From the NCBI GenBank assembly GCA_963930655.1, contig OZ005608.1, positions 19,369,271 through 19,433,270 of the forward strand: DNA of 64,000 bases. The letters run 5' to 3'. Below the pieces are notes generated by a model. The model was not told the origin of the DNA and made no database searches. It saw only the letters and a list, made by a program, of their open reading frames with translations. Made by a program: the position numbers and the translations under genes. The first letter of the stretch is position 1. The number at the start of each line of letters is the position of its first letter. This stretch comes from Myrica gale (taxonomy: Eukaryota > Streptophyta > Magnoliopsida > Fagales > Myricaceae). Shown here one piece after another: positions 23,286 through 34,923 of this stretch.

Positions 23286-26200
23286 ATAGGTCTGTGCCAG
23301 CATTTTTTTTTTGCTAGCATTTTAATGTACTACTAATTTTTTCTTATAATACACATGTTTTTTTAATCGGTAATACAAATTTATTTTAATAATTATAATT
23401 TATTGGATGTAAAAAATTAAAGAACAACGAGAATAAAACAAAATATACTTCATCATTGATTAATAATATCTTACAACAAACACAAGAATCTCTAAAGTAA
23501 TCTAAAAAGTAATAAATTTCGAATATAAAATAACAATAAGCAAGGACCAACCAAAATATTCAAATACAACATAATAAGCAAGGACCAATTAAAATCTTCC
23601 TCCTTTGACACATCAACGTTCTCTTGAATTCCCAATCAGCCCTAAATGTACCAAAATGAGAAAGAGATTAGTTAACATCAATGTGAAGCAATAAAGAATA
23701 TGACAATAAGAAATGCTTAAAAATAAATGACAGATAATAGTGTATCAGAACAATAGGGCCAACAAATCAAACAAATTTTAAGCATTGATGAAAGCTAGTA
23801 CGATTAAGAAAATATAAAACTGGGTTAAGAGTTTGCCGTATCCACATACTTTTGGTCATTTTGAGAAAATATAAAACTGTCCTAGTAACAATTTGAGACA
23901 AGTGGTTACTTGATGGTATCGAGATCCAAATGAATATTGCCAGCATAGAGAATGTATTCACAACAATAATCTTGTTCAACCATTCTGCTCAACTGACAAC
24001 ATTTTTTCTACTAACACTCTCATCCTCATAGCATAAATTCATAAAACAAGAATTTCGACCATACTGGTTAATAACTAACACTAACTTGTATAATAAGAGA
24101 GATACTAGCAGCAATATAACTAGCCTAAAACAATGACAGAAATCCAACCTATACATAAAATAGTCCTCAAACCAACTCTTAAAGGACATACAAAATCCAT
24201 GATGGCAGAAATCTACAAAGCAGTACTAAAAAAGAAAAGAAGCAGAGTCCTAAGATACAACACAGTCATAGCTACAGTTTATTACCACAAACTACAATGC
24301 ATCAGTTGAAATTTTAAATTAAGAATATTAAAGTCTACATGAGTGTAGATTAATGGCAAACGGTGTGAGACCTCTTTCTACCCCTTTTTAAGTTACATGG
24401 TCAAGAGCAGGACAGATATTTGATGCTGCACTTCCTTTTTATCCTGCATCAATACTGTTAAGATAAAAATGTAGCTTAGAACCAAAAAGGGCAAAAAGCA
24501 GTAGCTTTCGTCTTCAAGACTCCTGCTTGATTTAACAACTAAAGGATAAGTAACTAACATAGAGTAGAAACAAAGAAGAGCAAACCTTCCAACCTTAAGA
24601 AATCACATCTTCCATCGAGTCAAACATCTCTACATCATCTGCATGACAGAGTTTCAATCCTATAGCAGCCTTAAAATGCACTCCCAAAAAGCATATCAAC
24701 AAAATCTATAGGTAATCCTCCAATAACCTTTGTCGGGAGAAAAAGAGAGAGTATTTTCCTTTTATATACCTCAACTACGTAATGCAACAAGATTAATTGG
24801 TCAATCCCTGATAACATAAGACGCAGATACAAGCCTTGGATAGAAATCTGCAACACACTCAAATGGCCTTGTCGACTCTCTTTTAAACCGCATCTAGGTT
24901 CCTCGAACACTATGACATCCTTCTCATATCCACCATCAGTTAACCTCTGATCATGATCATCACATACCTAGCAACCATTTGAGATACTTCAGAAACCATT
25001 TCAACTCTTTATATCATTAGAATCTGCCATAAACTTCTTATATAGAGTTCGTGAAACCTAACCAATGAGAATTCATTTAAAGAAACCAATGAGAATTGGA
25101 CAGACAAACCAATGAGAATTCATTTAAAGAAAGGGACCTGGACAGACCTCTTAGAATTAGCTCGCCCTTTCAAAGATCACGCGCAGCACCCAAACCTCTC
25201 CTGCGGCATTCCCGTTAAAACACTTAGAAACTTCCAATTGAGAAATAGTTGGATTTAGATTTCTTTCCAACATCCAAGCACTTATGTTCAGAATATAGTC
25301 GGATTTAGACTTCATTCCAACATTTCTCCAGCAATCAAAACTCTTAGAAACTTCCAATTGAGAAACCTACCTAAAGCAGCAAGCTCTTCCCTAACTAATC
25401 ACAGCAGTGGAGATGAGACTCATCAGGGGCGGAGGCGCTTTGATAAGAATTGGTTGTTGACGAAGATTGAAGCGTGAGAGCGTCGTCGGAGATTGGGATT
25501 ACGGATTGGAGTGTGGGAAGGACGCCCTAAGGTTTTGAGCTGCATTTTCCAGCTGGGAATCGAGGCGAAGAAGAGTGGGTACTAACTACTGAGAAAGAGA
25601 GGGAGAGGGAGAGGGAGAGAGGCCGAATGGTGGCCTGGTGAGTGGTGAGTGACGGCAAGGAGAAAAGGAGAGGGGGCTCGGGGGACTTTGGGGTGAGGAC
25701 TGCGGGGTGGGTGGGTTGGGATGGCGGGGAAGGGAATTTTCGCGCAAGTTTTGAGTTCAGGGTGCGCGGGGGGGATTTTTAAGAAAGGCGCAGGGGAGTT
25801 TACTGTTTTTTGAAATATAATTGTAATTATAATTAATAAAATATGCAAGTACCATAAAAATTATAGGCATAATTTCAAATATATTATGCAACAACTTTAA
25901 TGTTCATAACACTCTCTTTAACTTCATATTTTATTAAGTATGTGTTTAAATTAAAATTTTCCACATACATGACAAACTAAATTATAATACAACTAATTAA
26001 AAAATATTTGATTTTAATTAAAACAAGTTCATAGTAATAATATATAATATTTATAATTTAAAAATATAAATTACCATAACAACTATGATCAGATATTAAG
26101 TTATATACTTTAATTGTATAAACTAATTAATATCACAATATCTTTTTGTTTGAAATTAAATAATATGTCATAAATAAATATTATTATATTACTAATATAT

Positions 26201-26655
26201 ATGTTTATTATAAGCATATGAAAATAGATGTCTAAACTACTTAGATTTAGTCAATAAAAATACAATTATCAGAACAATCATAGATATAACTATCATAACA
26301 TTATTTCTAATTCCATATAACAACTTCAATTTTCATTAAACTCCTTTTAATTCCATATTTTATTATGTAGGTCTCCCAAAATATTTTTTAAACACATGAC
26401 AAAATAAAAATATGTATTATTTTTTGATTTTTTTTTTCAAATTATACCTATAGCGGCGTTTTTGTTAGGTATACCTTTAGCAGCGGTTTTTTAAAAAACC
26501 GCTGCTAAAGGTGAACTCTACAGCGGCGGTCATCAGCCGCTGTAGATACTTGATTTCTAGCAACATTTTGAAAAACGCTGCTAAAGGGGGGTCTATAGCG
26601 GCGGTCACTGACCGCCGCTATAGATCACCTGTAGCGGCGTTTTTCAAAAAACAAG
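23286..26655 (-). mobile_element. CACTA element A (truncated, related to the one at 30.88-34.92 kb)
   Basis: Read on the minus strand it parallels element B: 23286-23650 is the inverted copy of 34330-34710 (GGTCTGTGCCAGC, CAATCAGCCCTAAATGTACC and others), and 26440-26655 holds the same TAGCGGCGGT hairpin-rich subterminal DNA as 30895-31070. Both CACTA termini are missing. A GC-rich leader-like part (25580-25800) includes a GAGAGGGAGAGG repeat. ORFs inside are unconvincing; one of 79 codons (24671-24910, minus) is unrecognised. Confidence 0.65.
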
Positions 26656-26819
26656 AGATCTGATTTTGAGATCTCAAAGTCACGGAGAAGGTTTTACCTG
26701 AAGTTGTTTGAGAGATCTCTAAATAAATCTCGAAATAGTGAAAATAGTTTAGAGAAAATTTTAAGAGAAGAGATAGTGAAAGTGTAATTTTGACAAGTGT
26801 TCTAGGTTTTATGTGACAA

Positions 26820-27445
26820 GATGGGCTTCCGCACGATTGTCGTAGGTGTTCAGACGGTTCTCAACTATTAGATTCACAAGTGGCCCAATCAAATTCAACG
26901 TCATTAAATATGGCAGATTCAAAAATCTTCCAAAACATACATCCATCCGAATGGTATGTGTGAAGTATTGCAATGTGGAACCACACAATTAGCTAAAGAA
27001 ACATTCATACGTGTGTGGACATCATTTTGGCATCCGGAAGATGTGTTTTTTCCTCGTTGGAATGTTCGTCTATACGTCTAGAAGGTTATGAATATTCACG
27101 ACGATTTTGAATGCGTCTCTAAATGTTGACAATTATTAATCGTTAGGTAAAATGAGTTCGAACGTTGCTAATATACCGTCCAGGCGTACGTGACAAATTT
27201 GTATTTTGTCACCCATTGAATTTATATGTCCGGATGGTAATTAACTATTTCTAATGATATTTATCGTGACTCATTTGCAACGAGCTGGATTTCGTTATGC
27301 CACATATATGTCTGTACGGGTTTTAGACCTATCCGGACGGTTTTGCGTTTTTGGATAATTTTGGGTGACGAAATTAATGTTTTGTCAGAGAAAAATACCA
27401 CTTTAAGTGACAAAATTGACACCTAAGATCTAATTTCTTGTACTG
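26820..27445. repeat. CACTA subterminal repeat region and right terminus
   Basis: It holds CAGACGG, GTTCGAACG, CCGTCCAGGCG and CCGGACGG motifs and ends with GTGACAAAATTGACACC...TTTCTTGTACTG, the inverted match of the 15899 terminus. Confidence 0.65.
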
Positions 27446-28130
27446 TTATACCAATATATGTATGTACTATTAGATCCCACACAGATGCATGTGCTGGGAG
27501 TCGAATTCTATATGAGAATTAGATCTAATGGTACTAATTATGCATTATATTTATAATAGCTATAATCATATTCAACAGGAACAGCAAAATTCCAACTAAT
27601 TAGCTAATAGCTCTAATTGTCGGGCGTGATACCACATAACAAAGTTGCTTAGATCTCTTCATAATTCGTAAAAATGGACATACTTTAAAAAAAATAGACT
27701 TTTCGCTTCCCCAAAACTATATGTAGCCAATGGTTCTAATTCCCTTTTTGGTAATTCAACCATACCTACCATTTTATGTAAAATTAGTTTTACATAGTCA
27801 CAGTTAATTACCATGTGAGATATCTTCCCAATATCAGTTGATGTACTAGCTTAGCGCCTTCAAATGACTTCATAATTTGTAAAAAGCCGCTTCTTTACGT
27901 GAATGTACTTGCGTATCACAGTTTTTAAACCAACCTATTCTTAATTTGGAAACTTTCAAAATTAGTCACTTGACACGATATATATATTGCCAATCGATCA
28001 TATGGCCTCTTCGATTCTTACTTTGAAACTAATTTTGCCGTGATTTTATGACTTATGGAGTGTAATATTGCGCACTACTTTCTTCCCCAAGCTCTTTAGC
28101 TATGCTTTTGAACTGCGAGCATTTAACATA
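27446..28130 (+). repeat. Duplicated intergenic block of the gene array (right copy)
   Basis: 27446-27822 repeats 15254-15658. 27830-28010 then continues with CAGTTGATGTA, CTTCATAATTTG, TTTTTAAACCAACC and GCCAATCGATC blocks that also occur upstream of paralogue 1 (12097-12583) and paralogue 3 (40213-40330). The left edge coincides exactly with the CACTA terminus. Confidence 0.75.
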
Positions 28131-28137
28131 TTGGGAT

Positions 28138-29138
28138 GCAATGGTTCTAGGTCCCATCCGATGAGTATAACAGATCTGTTTTCATGGGACTGCAAATGAC
28201 TATTTGGGACAGATTAGGCCCATCCAGACGGGTGTCCCAATAGGAAAAATCATTCCGTCCCCAAAAGAATGTACTTTTTGGGACAGAAAAATCGTCCCAA
28301 GAGGCATCACATGACGTCGCAAAATATTTTTCCGTCCCAAAAAGTATCGTTCTAAATATATCAAACCAGACAAAATCATTTTTCTTTTGCAATGGAATGG
28401 AAGTATGGCCCAAAAAATTACGCTCGAACAAGTATAGTATTGTTCGAATGAGTGTGTATTTTACGTTACGTTCCATTCGAAAGGAAATTAAAGGTTCGAT
28501 GCTTTTTTATTCGATACTGTTCTTTCCTACTCGAACATTCGTTGACAATTTCATTATTTATCGTTTGCACATCTTCGAACAGGGTCAGGTGAAGTCCTCG
28601 TATACAGTTCGAATGTAGTCAGAGAGACGGTTCGTTATCGTTCAATATCGATCAAACGAGAATGGATTCGTGAGATCTTAAGCGGACGGTAGTACTAATG
28701 AGCATTCGAACTCGTCGCATGACATTGGAATGGACTTTTTATTTTTTATTTTTAAAATAAACAAATAAAATATTATTTTTAAATTAAACAATTTAGACAT
28801 ATAATGAAGTCTAACTTGTGCATGTTTGGACGTTCATGACAAAATGTTTTTCGTCTCATTGGACTAACCGTTCGCACACCCTTTGCAAACGTATGGGGTA
28901 CTGTAATGCGCATGACGATTTTAAATTTCGTCATTATGGTATAAAACCATTCGGACGGTATTGTAAGACATACGGACGGTTTCGAGTGACAAAACACGGA
29001 AATTGTCATCTAAAAGTTTTGTTGACAGGCTTTAGGTGACAAATACAACTCGGTTTTGTCACCCAAAACTTTTGGTGACAAAAATAGCACTTTGTGTGAC
29101 AAAATTTTTTGACACCCAAAGTGATTTTTGTTGTAATG
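28138..29138. mobile_element. Non-autonomous CACTA remnant upstream of paralogue 2
   Basis: The right end (CACCCAAAGTGATTTTTGTTGTAATG, only the last bases being the terminus at 29138) matches the inverted 15899 end, with GTGACAAA boxes and CGGACGG/TTCGAAC motifs inside. The left part (28138-28380) has TTTGGGACAGA and GTCCCAAAA complementary boxes. No transposase. Left boundary approximate. Confidence 0.5.
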
Positions 29139-29740
29139 ATAAACGGGAGAAAATATATGAATTTTGATAGATTGAGGGTGAAATATAACGAAATTGGTAG
29201 TTTGAACCTCTAAATAACATTGACTCCTTTGTTTGGGAAATAAAAGTGAAGTTTCTCCGTAGCTAAACAAAGATTTTAATAGACATATCATAGATTTTAA
29301 ACCAACAAACATATTCTTTATAAACCTTCAAGATAGATTGTTTGACATGTAAATACTAAACTATGGCAGAATTCATAGGGTAATGTACAAAAATGATTTT
29401 ACAAATCTTTGACTCTATCCAAACGGTATTGCCAATTGGATATTTTTACCTGTTTAGATTATTTTTGTTCTTAACTATTTAGCGATTACAATATTATGAC
29501 CTTTTGTTTCGAACCCTTTTACTGGCCATCCACTAAACAAGGGATATATATTAAATTACTAGTCGTATTTGTGTACGTACGTACATGACCATTGATCTAC
29601 GTGATGTGCCGGCTTCAAAGGTGTCTCCATTATGTGCAAAATCTGCTATACTTCAAATAAATGAAGAGTTAATTGACGTCTAGAAAACCAATTGCATCTA
29701 GCTATAAAAAAAAGCTCACTTAATTATATGGTTCAAGTCT

Positions 29741-29748
29741 TATAAATT
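29741..29748 (+). promoter_or_regulatory. TATA box of paralogue 2
   Basis: TATAAATT about 65 bases before the ATG, a suitable distance for a short leader. Confidence 0.45.
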
Positions 29749-29807
29749 CCTCTGCGCCTAATTTAGACTTCAGATAAGATTAAAGTTTTCGCAGTTGCGA
29801 AGTTGCA

Positions 29808-30260
29808 ATGGCTGAAAAACTTATGGTCGTAATAATTGAGTTGGTCATCCTTAGCCTTATTCTTGTCGAAGTACAAGCTACTACTACTTGGGAAAAAAAG
29901 GATGAGACCACATCGTCCTCACTTGATCACTTTCTACTTCCTCATTCCTATGAATTTGATAACCTTGAGATCAGCCCAATTTCTCGTTGTGTAGATGAGA
30001 GAACTGGAAGTTGTCGAAAAAGATTTCTACTTCGCAAGCTTGAATTTCGTTTCTGTATCATAAGTAGTTTTACTGGGTGCCTGGAAATTCATGCCGGGAA
30101 TCATAATGATCCAATGGTTCCTAAAATAGAATGGTGCATGACAGATTGCTTGATCAAAATAAAAGATCTTACACATATCATCCATTATCCAAGCTGCTTA
30201 TTGGATTGTTATGGAAAGCATATGAAGCAACATTCGACTGCTGTTTTGAAGAATCCATGA
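29808..30260 (+). CDS. Small secreted eight-cysteine protein, paralogue 2
   Basis: 150 residues, one exon. Signal peptide of about 23 residues (MAEKLMVVIIELVILSLILV, cleavage after VQA). A short threonine/serine-rich linker is followed by the cysteine domain with spacing C-x7-C-x13-C-x7-C-x18-C-x3-C-x15-C-x3-C, identical to the other copies except for the x15 loop. Conserved strings: EFDN, ISRCVDE, EIHAGN-NDPMV, EWCMTDC, SCLLDCYGKHMKQH. The tail ends KNP, a form shared with paralogue 3. It is predicted to be secreted and disulphide-bonded; function unknown. The start ATG follows TTGCAATGGC, like the TTGCGATGGC context of paralogue 1. Confidence 0.8.
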   Translation: MAEKLMVVIIELVILSLILVEVQATTTWEKKDETTSSSLDHFLLPHSYEFDNLEISPISRCVDERTGSCRKRFLLRKLEFRFCIISSFTGCLEIHAGNHNDPMVPKIEWCMTDCLIKIKDLTHIIHYPSCLLDCYGKHMKQHSTAVLKNP

Positions 30261-30564
30261 GCTCCAATTTTAGGATTGGTAAGAGTTCTGACACTCTCTT
30301 TGTCTCTCTCTCCCTCTCTCAACCCCTCTCTCTATTGGTAGGAGAGTATGCATGCTCAGAGGAACCATAACATGATAAGCATTTATATTTTCCTGTCGTT
30401 TGCCACACGAAGGGTTTTTTACAAACCATAACTCGTGACCATCTGCTTATTCACTAGTCAAGCATGTTCGAAGCATGCATGTTCTCCTACGTACGTTAAT
30501 TCTTCACCAACCTCCATCTTTTGAGCTAATTCATTTCACCCATTTGAATACGGGGGTGGTTCCA

Positions 30565-30879
30565 GATCCAATTGGCGGCTTCTCAGAGAGGATGCATGAG
30601 AGCTGGAGCAGCTGCCGGTTTTCAATTTTATTGTTTTAAAATAATGTTGTCCTGTGTGTTTTGTAAGAATTAATATATATATGTTTCAGGGGTGTAGCGT
30701 GTTCCCTAATTTCATCCTGTTCTCATGTGTGGTACTTTTAATTACATATTTGATCTCCAAACTGATGATGTGATGCGAGTTGAATTCTATTCGCGCAAAT
30801 GAGAAACACAAGGAAAAAAATGAGAAACACAACATAAATTAACATGTTGTACTAAGGATGAATAAGTATAAATAACGTA
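30565..30879 (+). repeat. 3' flank of paralogue 2, homologous to 15109-15350
   Basis: GATCCAATTGG...CTTCTCAGAGAGGATG... and the following TTTGTAAGAATTAATAT parallel the flank after paralogue 1. The homology fades toward the CACTA insertion at 30880. Confidence 0.6.
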
Positions 30880-33800
30880 CACTACAAAAAAACAGGTCTA
30901 TAGCGGCGGTCTTTTTAGCGTCAGTCGCTAAAAACGCCGCTAAAGGGTGTTTTTAGCGATGTTTTGCAGAAAATGCCCTATAGGGGTCTATAGCAGCGTT
31001 TTTTACAAAACACCGCTAAAACTGACCGCCGCTATAGGTACCCACCTTTAGCAGCGTTTGTGAAAAAAAAATTATTTATTAATTATAAATTATTTAATGT
31101 TAATAATTATTTTATTCCTTTTAATATATATTTTTATTTGCTTATGTATTTGAAAAAAAAAATATTTTAAAGGACATACTTAATAAAATATAGAATTAGT
31201 AGGAGTGTTATGAAAATTGAAGTTGTTATATGATATATTTTAAATTATACCTATTGTTGCTATGTTAATTGCATATTTATTGATTAAATATAAGAAGCTT
31301 AGAAAACATATATTATCATACTTATAATGAGCATATATATTTTGAATAATTAGTTATGTAATACTATTTAATTAGGACGTATTATTTAATTTCAAAGAAA
31401 AAGATATTGTGAGATTAACTTATGCAATTAAAGTACATAACTTAATATATAGTCTTAGAGGCTATAATTTAGTCATTAGGTATATAGGTACATGTATATA
31501 AGTACTTAGGTAAATTAGCACATATCAATTATATAATAAACACATACTTTCAAATTATAAGTATTATATATTATTACTCTCAACCTATTTTAATTAAAAT
31601 TATTATACTGATTATAAAAAAGAATGTAAATAATGTACAACTGATTTTAAATACTATTACAATTTACAACTGATTTTAATTTATTAAAAACACATAACTA
31701 CAAAATATAACTTACTATTAAAAATTTTGAAAAACTAAAATTAGAAAAAGTAAAATAAAAAAAAAATAAAAGCTTTGAAATTCCCTCTTTCCCGAACAGG
31801 CGCCAAATTCACCCTTTCCCGCCCAGCCCCAAATTCCCCCTTAGACTCCCCAAGGCCCGCGCAGCTGCCTCCACTACTCTCCTCTCCTCAAACCCCAGGG
31901 CTTTCTCAATCAACGGCGATGATAGTGTGAGTAATCCATGATCCATCCACTCTCTACATCTTCGGTTCTTTGCATTCATCCTTTGGGCCAAGGCATATGT
32001 ATGGCGGGTGCTCCAAACCACGAAGGTAATTGACTTTAAAAGCAAGCAAAAAGGTATATTGAGATGCTGTGTTATTGGAGTTATGTTTGGTTCATACGGA
32101 ATCAACTTCTCTTGGAATTCACACCTCTGCATTTCTTTTTTTGGTTCTGAGGACAAAACTGAAAATAGTCAAGGTGGGTTGACCGCATCCAAGGAGTACT
32201 TACTACTTGCATCTTGATATTTTTAGAATTGAGTATTTCTCTCTCTGTTAGAGGTGTTATGGAAATTTCTAGTAAAATGGCACCGTTTCTGGCATAAATG
32301 CAAGGGAATGCTTTCTTATATTGTGAAGTAGTAAGAACGACAGGTGTTAGGCTCTTTTATTGTTATCGTCTTTAGCATCCAGTAGAGGTAGCTTATAAAA
32401 AAAAGAGAATATGAGTTCTCTAACTGCGGTTATGACTGCAGTATCTATATTTTTGGCCACAGTGAGTGGAAATATGCCAGAGAATATATACTTCACAGAG
32501 AAGCATAATGTCTTGTTCCTGAGTGAGTTGATTTTGCCTTGTAATATAATTTGTGTCTTGCTCTCAGTTTTTTTCTTTTGTTTGAGTACTGAAGATTATG
32601 ACAATCAAAGAGCCCAAAAACAGAAGGGAAAAGAAAAAGAATAGGAATGAAATGCGGAGTTGGATGCATGTCAATTACTTGGTTCTTCAAGGAAGAGCAT
32701 GTTTACACAGTAAGAACTTATTCTTGTTTGTTTGGTTGGACAGCACGTTGAAGAGATTAAAGAGATATGGGATTTCTGGAATATTGTCCTATGGCTGATT
32801 GAATATTGCCTACTATCTTACAACATTTATTTTGGTTTGGTGAGTGGCAGAATACTGTTAATACCATTAGTTAAGAATGAACTTGTTATCTTATACTTCC
32901 AAAGCTTGCGATTGAGACTCTTTAAAATTTCAATTGATTTAAGACTTGTATATTTTTTGTTGTGAATTTGAGGTTCTGCAGTTCAAAAAGGATTTTATTT
33001 CTGCACTATATTTGTTGTCTTTCTGATGCATCATCGACATTCTTTCGTTGTTGGAGTCTTATCTCTTAGTTTCCATCAATTTATGTATTTTGTTTGATTC
33101 ATGGGACACATGGTACTGATGGCGGAAAAGAATAAGAATGACAAAAAGGAAAAAATAATTAGAATTAGGAATGCATCACAATCCAAATTGCATCGAGATT
33201 TTTCCTGATACTAAGAAATGAGAAAAACTTAATTTAGTGCTTGTAGTTTACAAACACAATAGTGATCCAAGAGTTGTATACAATATGTTACCAATATGTT
33301 GGTATTTACTAGGCAGAATGGACGAAGACATGACTTTAAACTGTCAATGATCTCAAAGTTATACTCTTGTCATAAAAAAATTAATGATCTGAAACCTTGG
33401 TTACATGCAGATTCCTCAAAGTAATGGCCATGGTGTGGGCTGGAAGCCAAGTTACTAAGCTTATAAGAGCTAGCGGGTAAACGTAGTTTCTCTGTTGATT
33501 TATCGTATTATGTGCATCATGGTAGTTTCTAGATTATTGATTAAGCTAGACAGGCAGGAAGTCTTTTTAGATCTGAACGGGTGGTTCAATTAATTGAAAT
33601 TGATTGTTCAAACCATGTTTCAAACTTTTGAGACTTGCCGTTAATTCCCATTTGGTTTCTTATCAATTGAATGGTACATTGGGGACCAAAAGGAGGCAGG
33701 GGGTGTTACTAGTCTGAGTCAAGTGGGTGAATCTTGAAGTTATAATCACTCGACAGTACTGGTACTTCAAGCAGATTCAATAACAATATAGGCCAGAGAG

Positions 33801-34920
33801 ATATGATAGGAACCTTACATAAAACACATTGAAGCCCATATAAGAGATGGGGTTGCAGTGACTTCTATCTTATTGTTTGAAAAAAAACTTTCAAGTATTA
33901 AGAAAGAAGTTGTTGTTACCACTTGCATTGGAGGGAGATCGCTTGTTGAGATATCCAGACAAGAAGTTCCACCATGATTTCTTGGCGGTGTTTTTCTAAG
34001 TAGTGTTTTTGTGTTCACTTGCCTATGTGTTATTCTTGCTAAAACTGAAAATTGATATTCTATGTGGAGCAAATACATATTGTTGACGAAAGATGTATGA
34101 ATACCAGACCTTTTGGACAACCACCATTCTCTCTTACATTCCTATTTAAGGTCCAACTCAGAGAAGGCTTCCACATTATTAGGCTTCTATGTTGTCCTCT
34201 ATTGTAAGTTTGCTGCAATAATTAGGCTTCCAAATTTTCTTTGACTAGTACGTATTTTCTTCTTAGCCTGTAATCTTATTGTATTCATCTTATTGCTTCC
34301 CAGTGACGTTAACTAATATCTTCTTCATTTTGGTACATTTAGGGCTGATTGGGAATTCAAGAGGAAGTTAATGTGTCAAAGAGGAAGATTTTAATTGGTC
34401 ATTGCTTATTGTGTTGTATTTGAATATTTTAGTTGGTCCTTACTTATTGTTATTTTATATTAGAAATTTATAACTTTTTAGATTACTTGTAGAGATTCTT
34501 GTGTTTGTTGTAAAATATTATTAATCATTGATGAAGTATATTTTGTTTTAACATCCTTGTTCTTTAAGTTTTTACATCCAATGAATTATGATTATTAAAA
34601 TAAATTTGTATTACTAGTTAAAAAGCCTGTATAGGAAAATATAGGAAAAAATTAATAGTGTTTTGAATATGCTGGCACATAACAAAAAAAACGCTGGCAC
34701 AGACCTTTAGCGGCGGTCGTTTTCACGAAACGCTGCAAAAAAGGAGAAATTGCATTCGGGTCTATAGCGGCTTCATTAGCGGTCGCGCAAACCACCGCTA
34801 TAGATCTACTGCAACAGACTTGTAGTAACGGTCGCGACCGCTGCTAAAGCTATAGCAATGGTTTTTTTTACCTTTAGCAGCGGTTTCCGACCCCTGCTAA
34901 AAGTCATATTTTTTGTAGTG
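30880..34920 (+). mobile_element. CACTA element B, complete ends, 4041 bp, non-autonomous
   Basis: It starts CACTACAAAAAAACAGG and ends TTTTTTGTAGTG, with a perfect 3-bp target duplication GTA on each side (30877-30879 and 34921-34923). Both ends carry hairpin-forming TAGCGGCGGT/ACCGCCGCTA and TTTAGCAGCGGTTT boxes. No transposase is seen. The interior has a GC-rich leader-like segment (31780-31920) and exon-like pieces with splice sites. It is related in opposite orientation to the element at 23286-26655. The perfect target duplication suggests a fairly recent insertion. Confidence 0.85.
33411..33476 (+). other. Exon-like fragment inside CACTA element B
   Basis: 66 bases are bounded by TTACATGCAG on the left and GG/GTAAAC on the right, in line with plant splice sites. 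They read FLKVMAMVWAGSQVTKLIRA, which looks like a real protein helix rather than random sequence and which I think belongs to a conserved plant membrane protein. The gene was not identified with certainty. A captured host exon is inferred. Confidence 0.4.
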
Positions 34921-34923
34921 GTA

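Larger units (their letters stand above)
15899..27445. mobile_element. Composite, nested CACTA (En/Spm) structure
   Basis: The left end CACTACAAGAAAA (15899) and right end TTTCTTGTACTG (27441-27445 closes it) are CACTA-type inverted termini. Both are followed inwards by similar subterminal DNA (CACTTTGGGTGACAAA-like boxes and CGGACGG/GTTCGAACG motifs). Inside are two inverted gene modules (minus 16623-18005, plus 19158-21560), a probable LTR piece (21660-23285) and part of a different CACTA (23286-26655). No matching 3-bp target duplication is seen (GCT left, TTA right), so the two ends may come from different insertions. Confidence 0.6.

Noticed and set aside
25582-25848. 88-codon minus-strand Pro-rich ORF
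   Set aside because: A reading of GA/CT microsatellite and GC-rich leader-like DNA in CACTA element A; low complexity.
30294-30335. CT microsatellite after paralogue 2 as a regulatory site
   Set aside because: A plain CTCTCT run in the 3' flank; no evidence of function.
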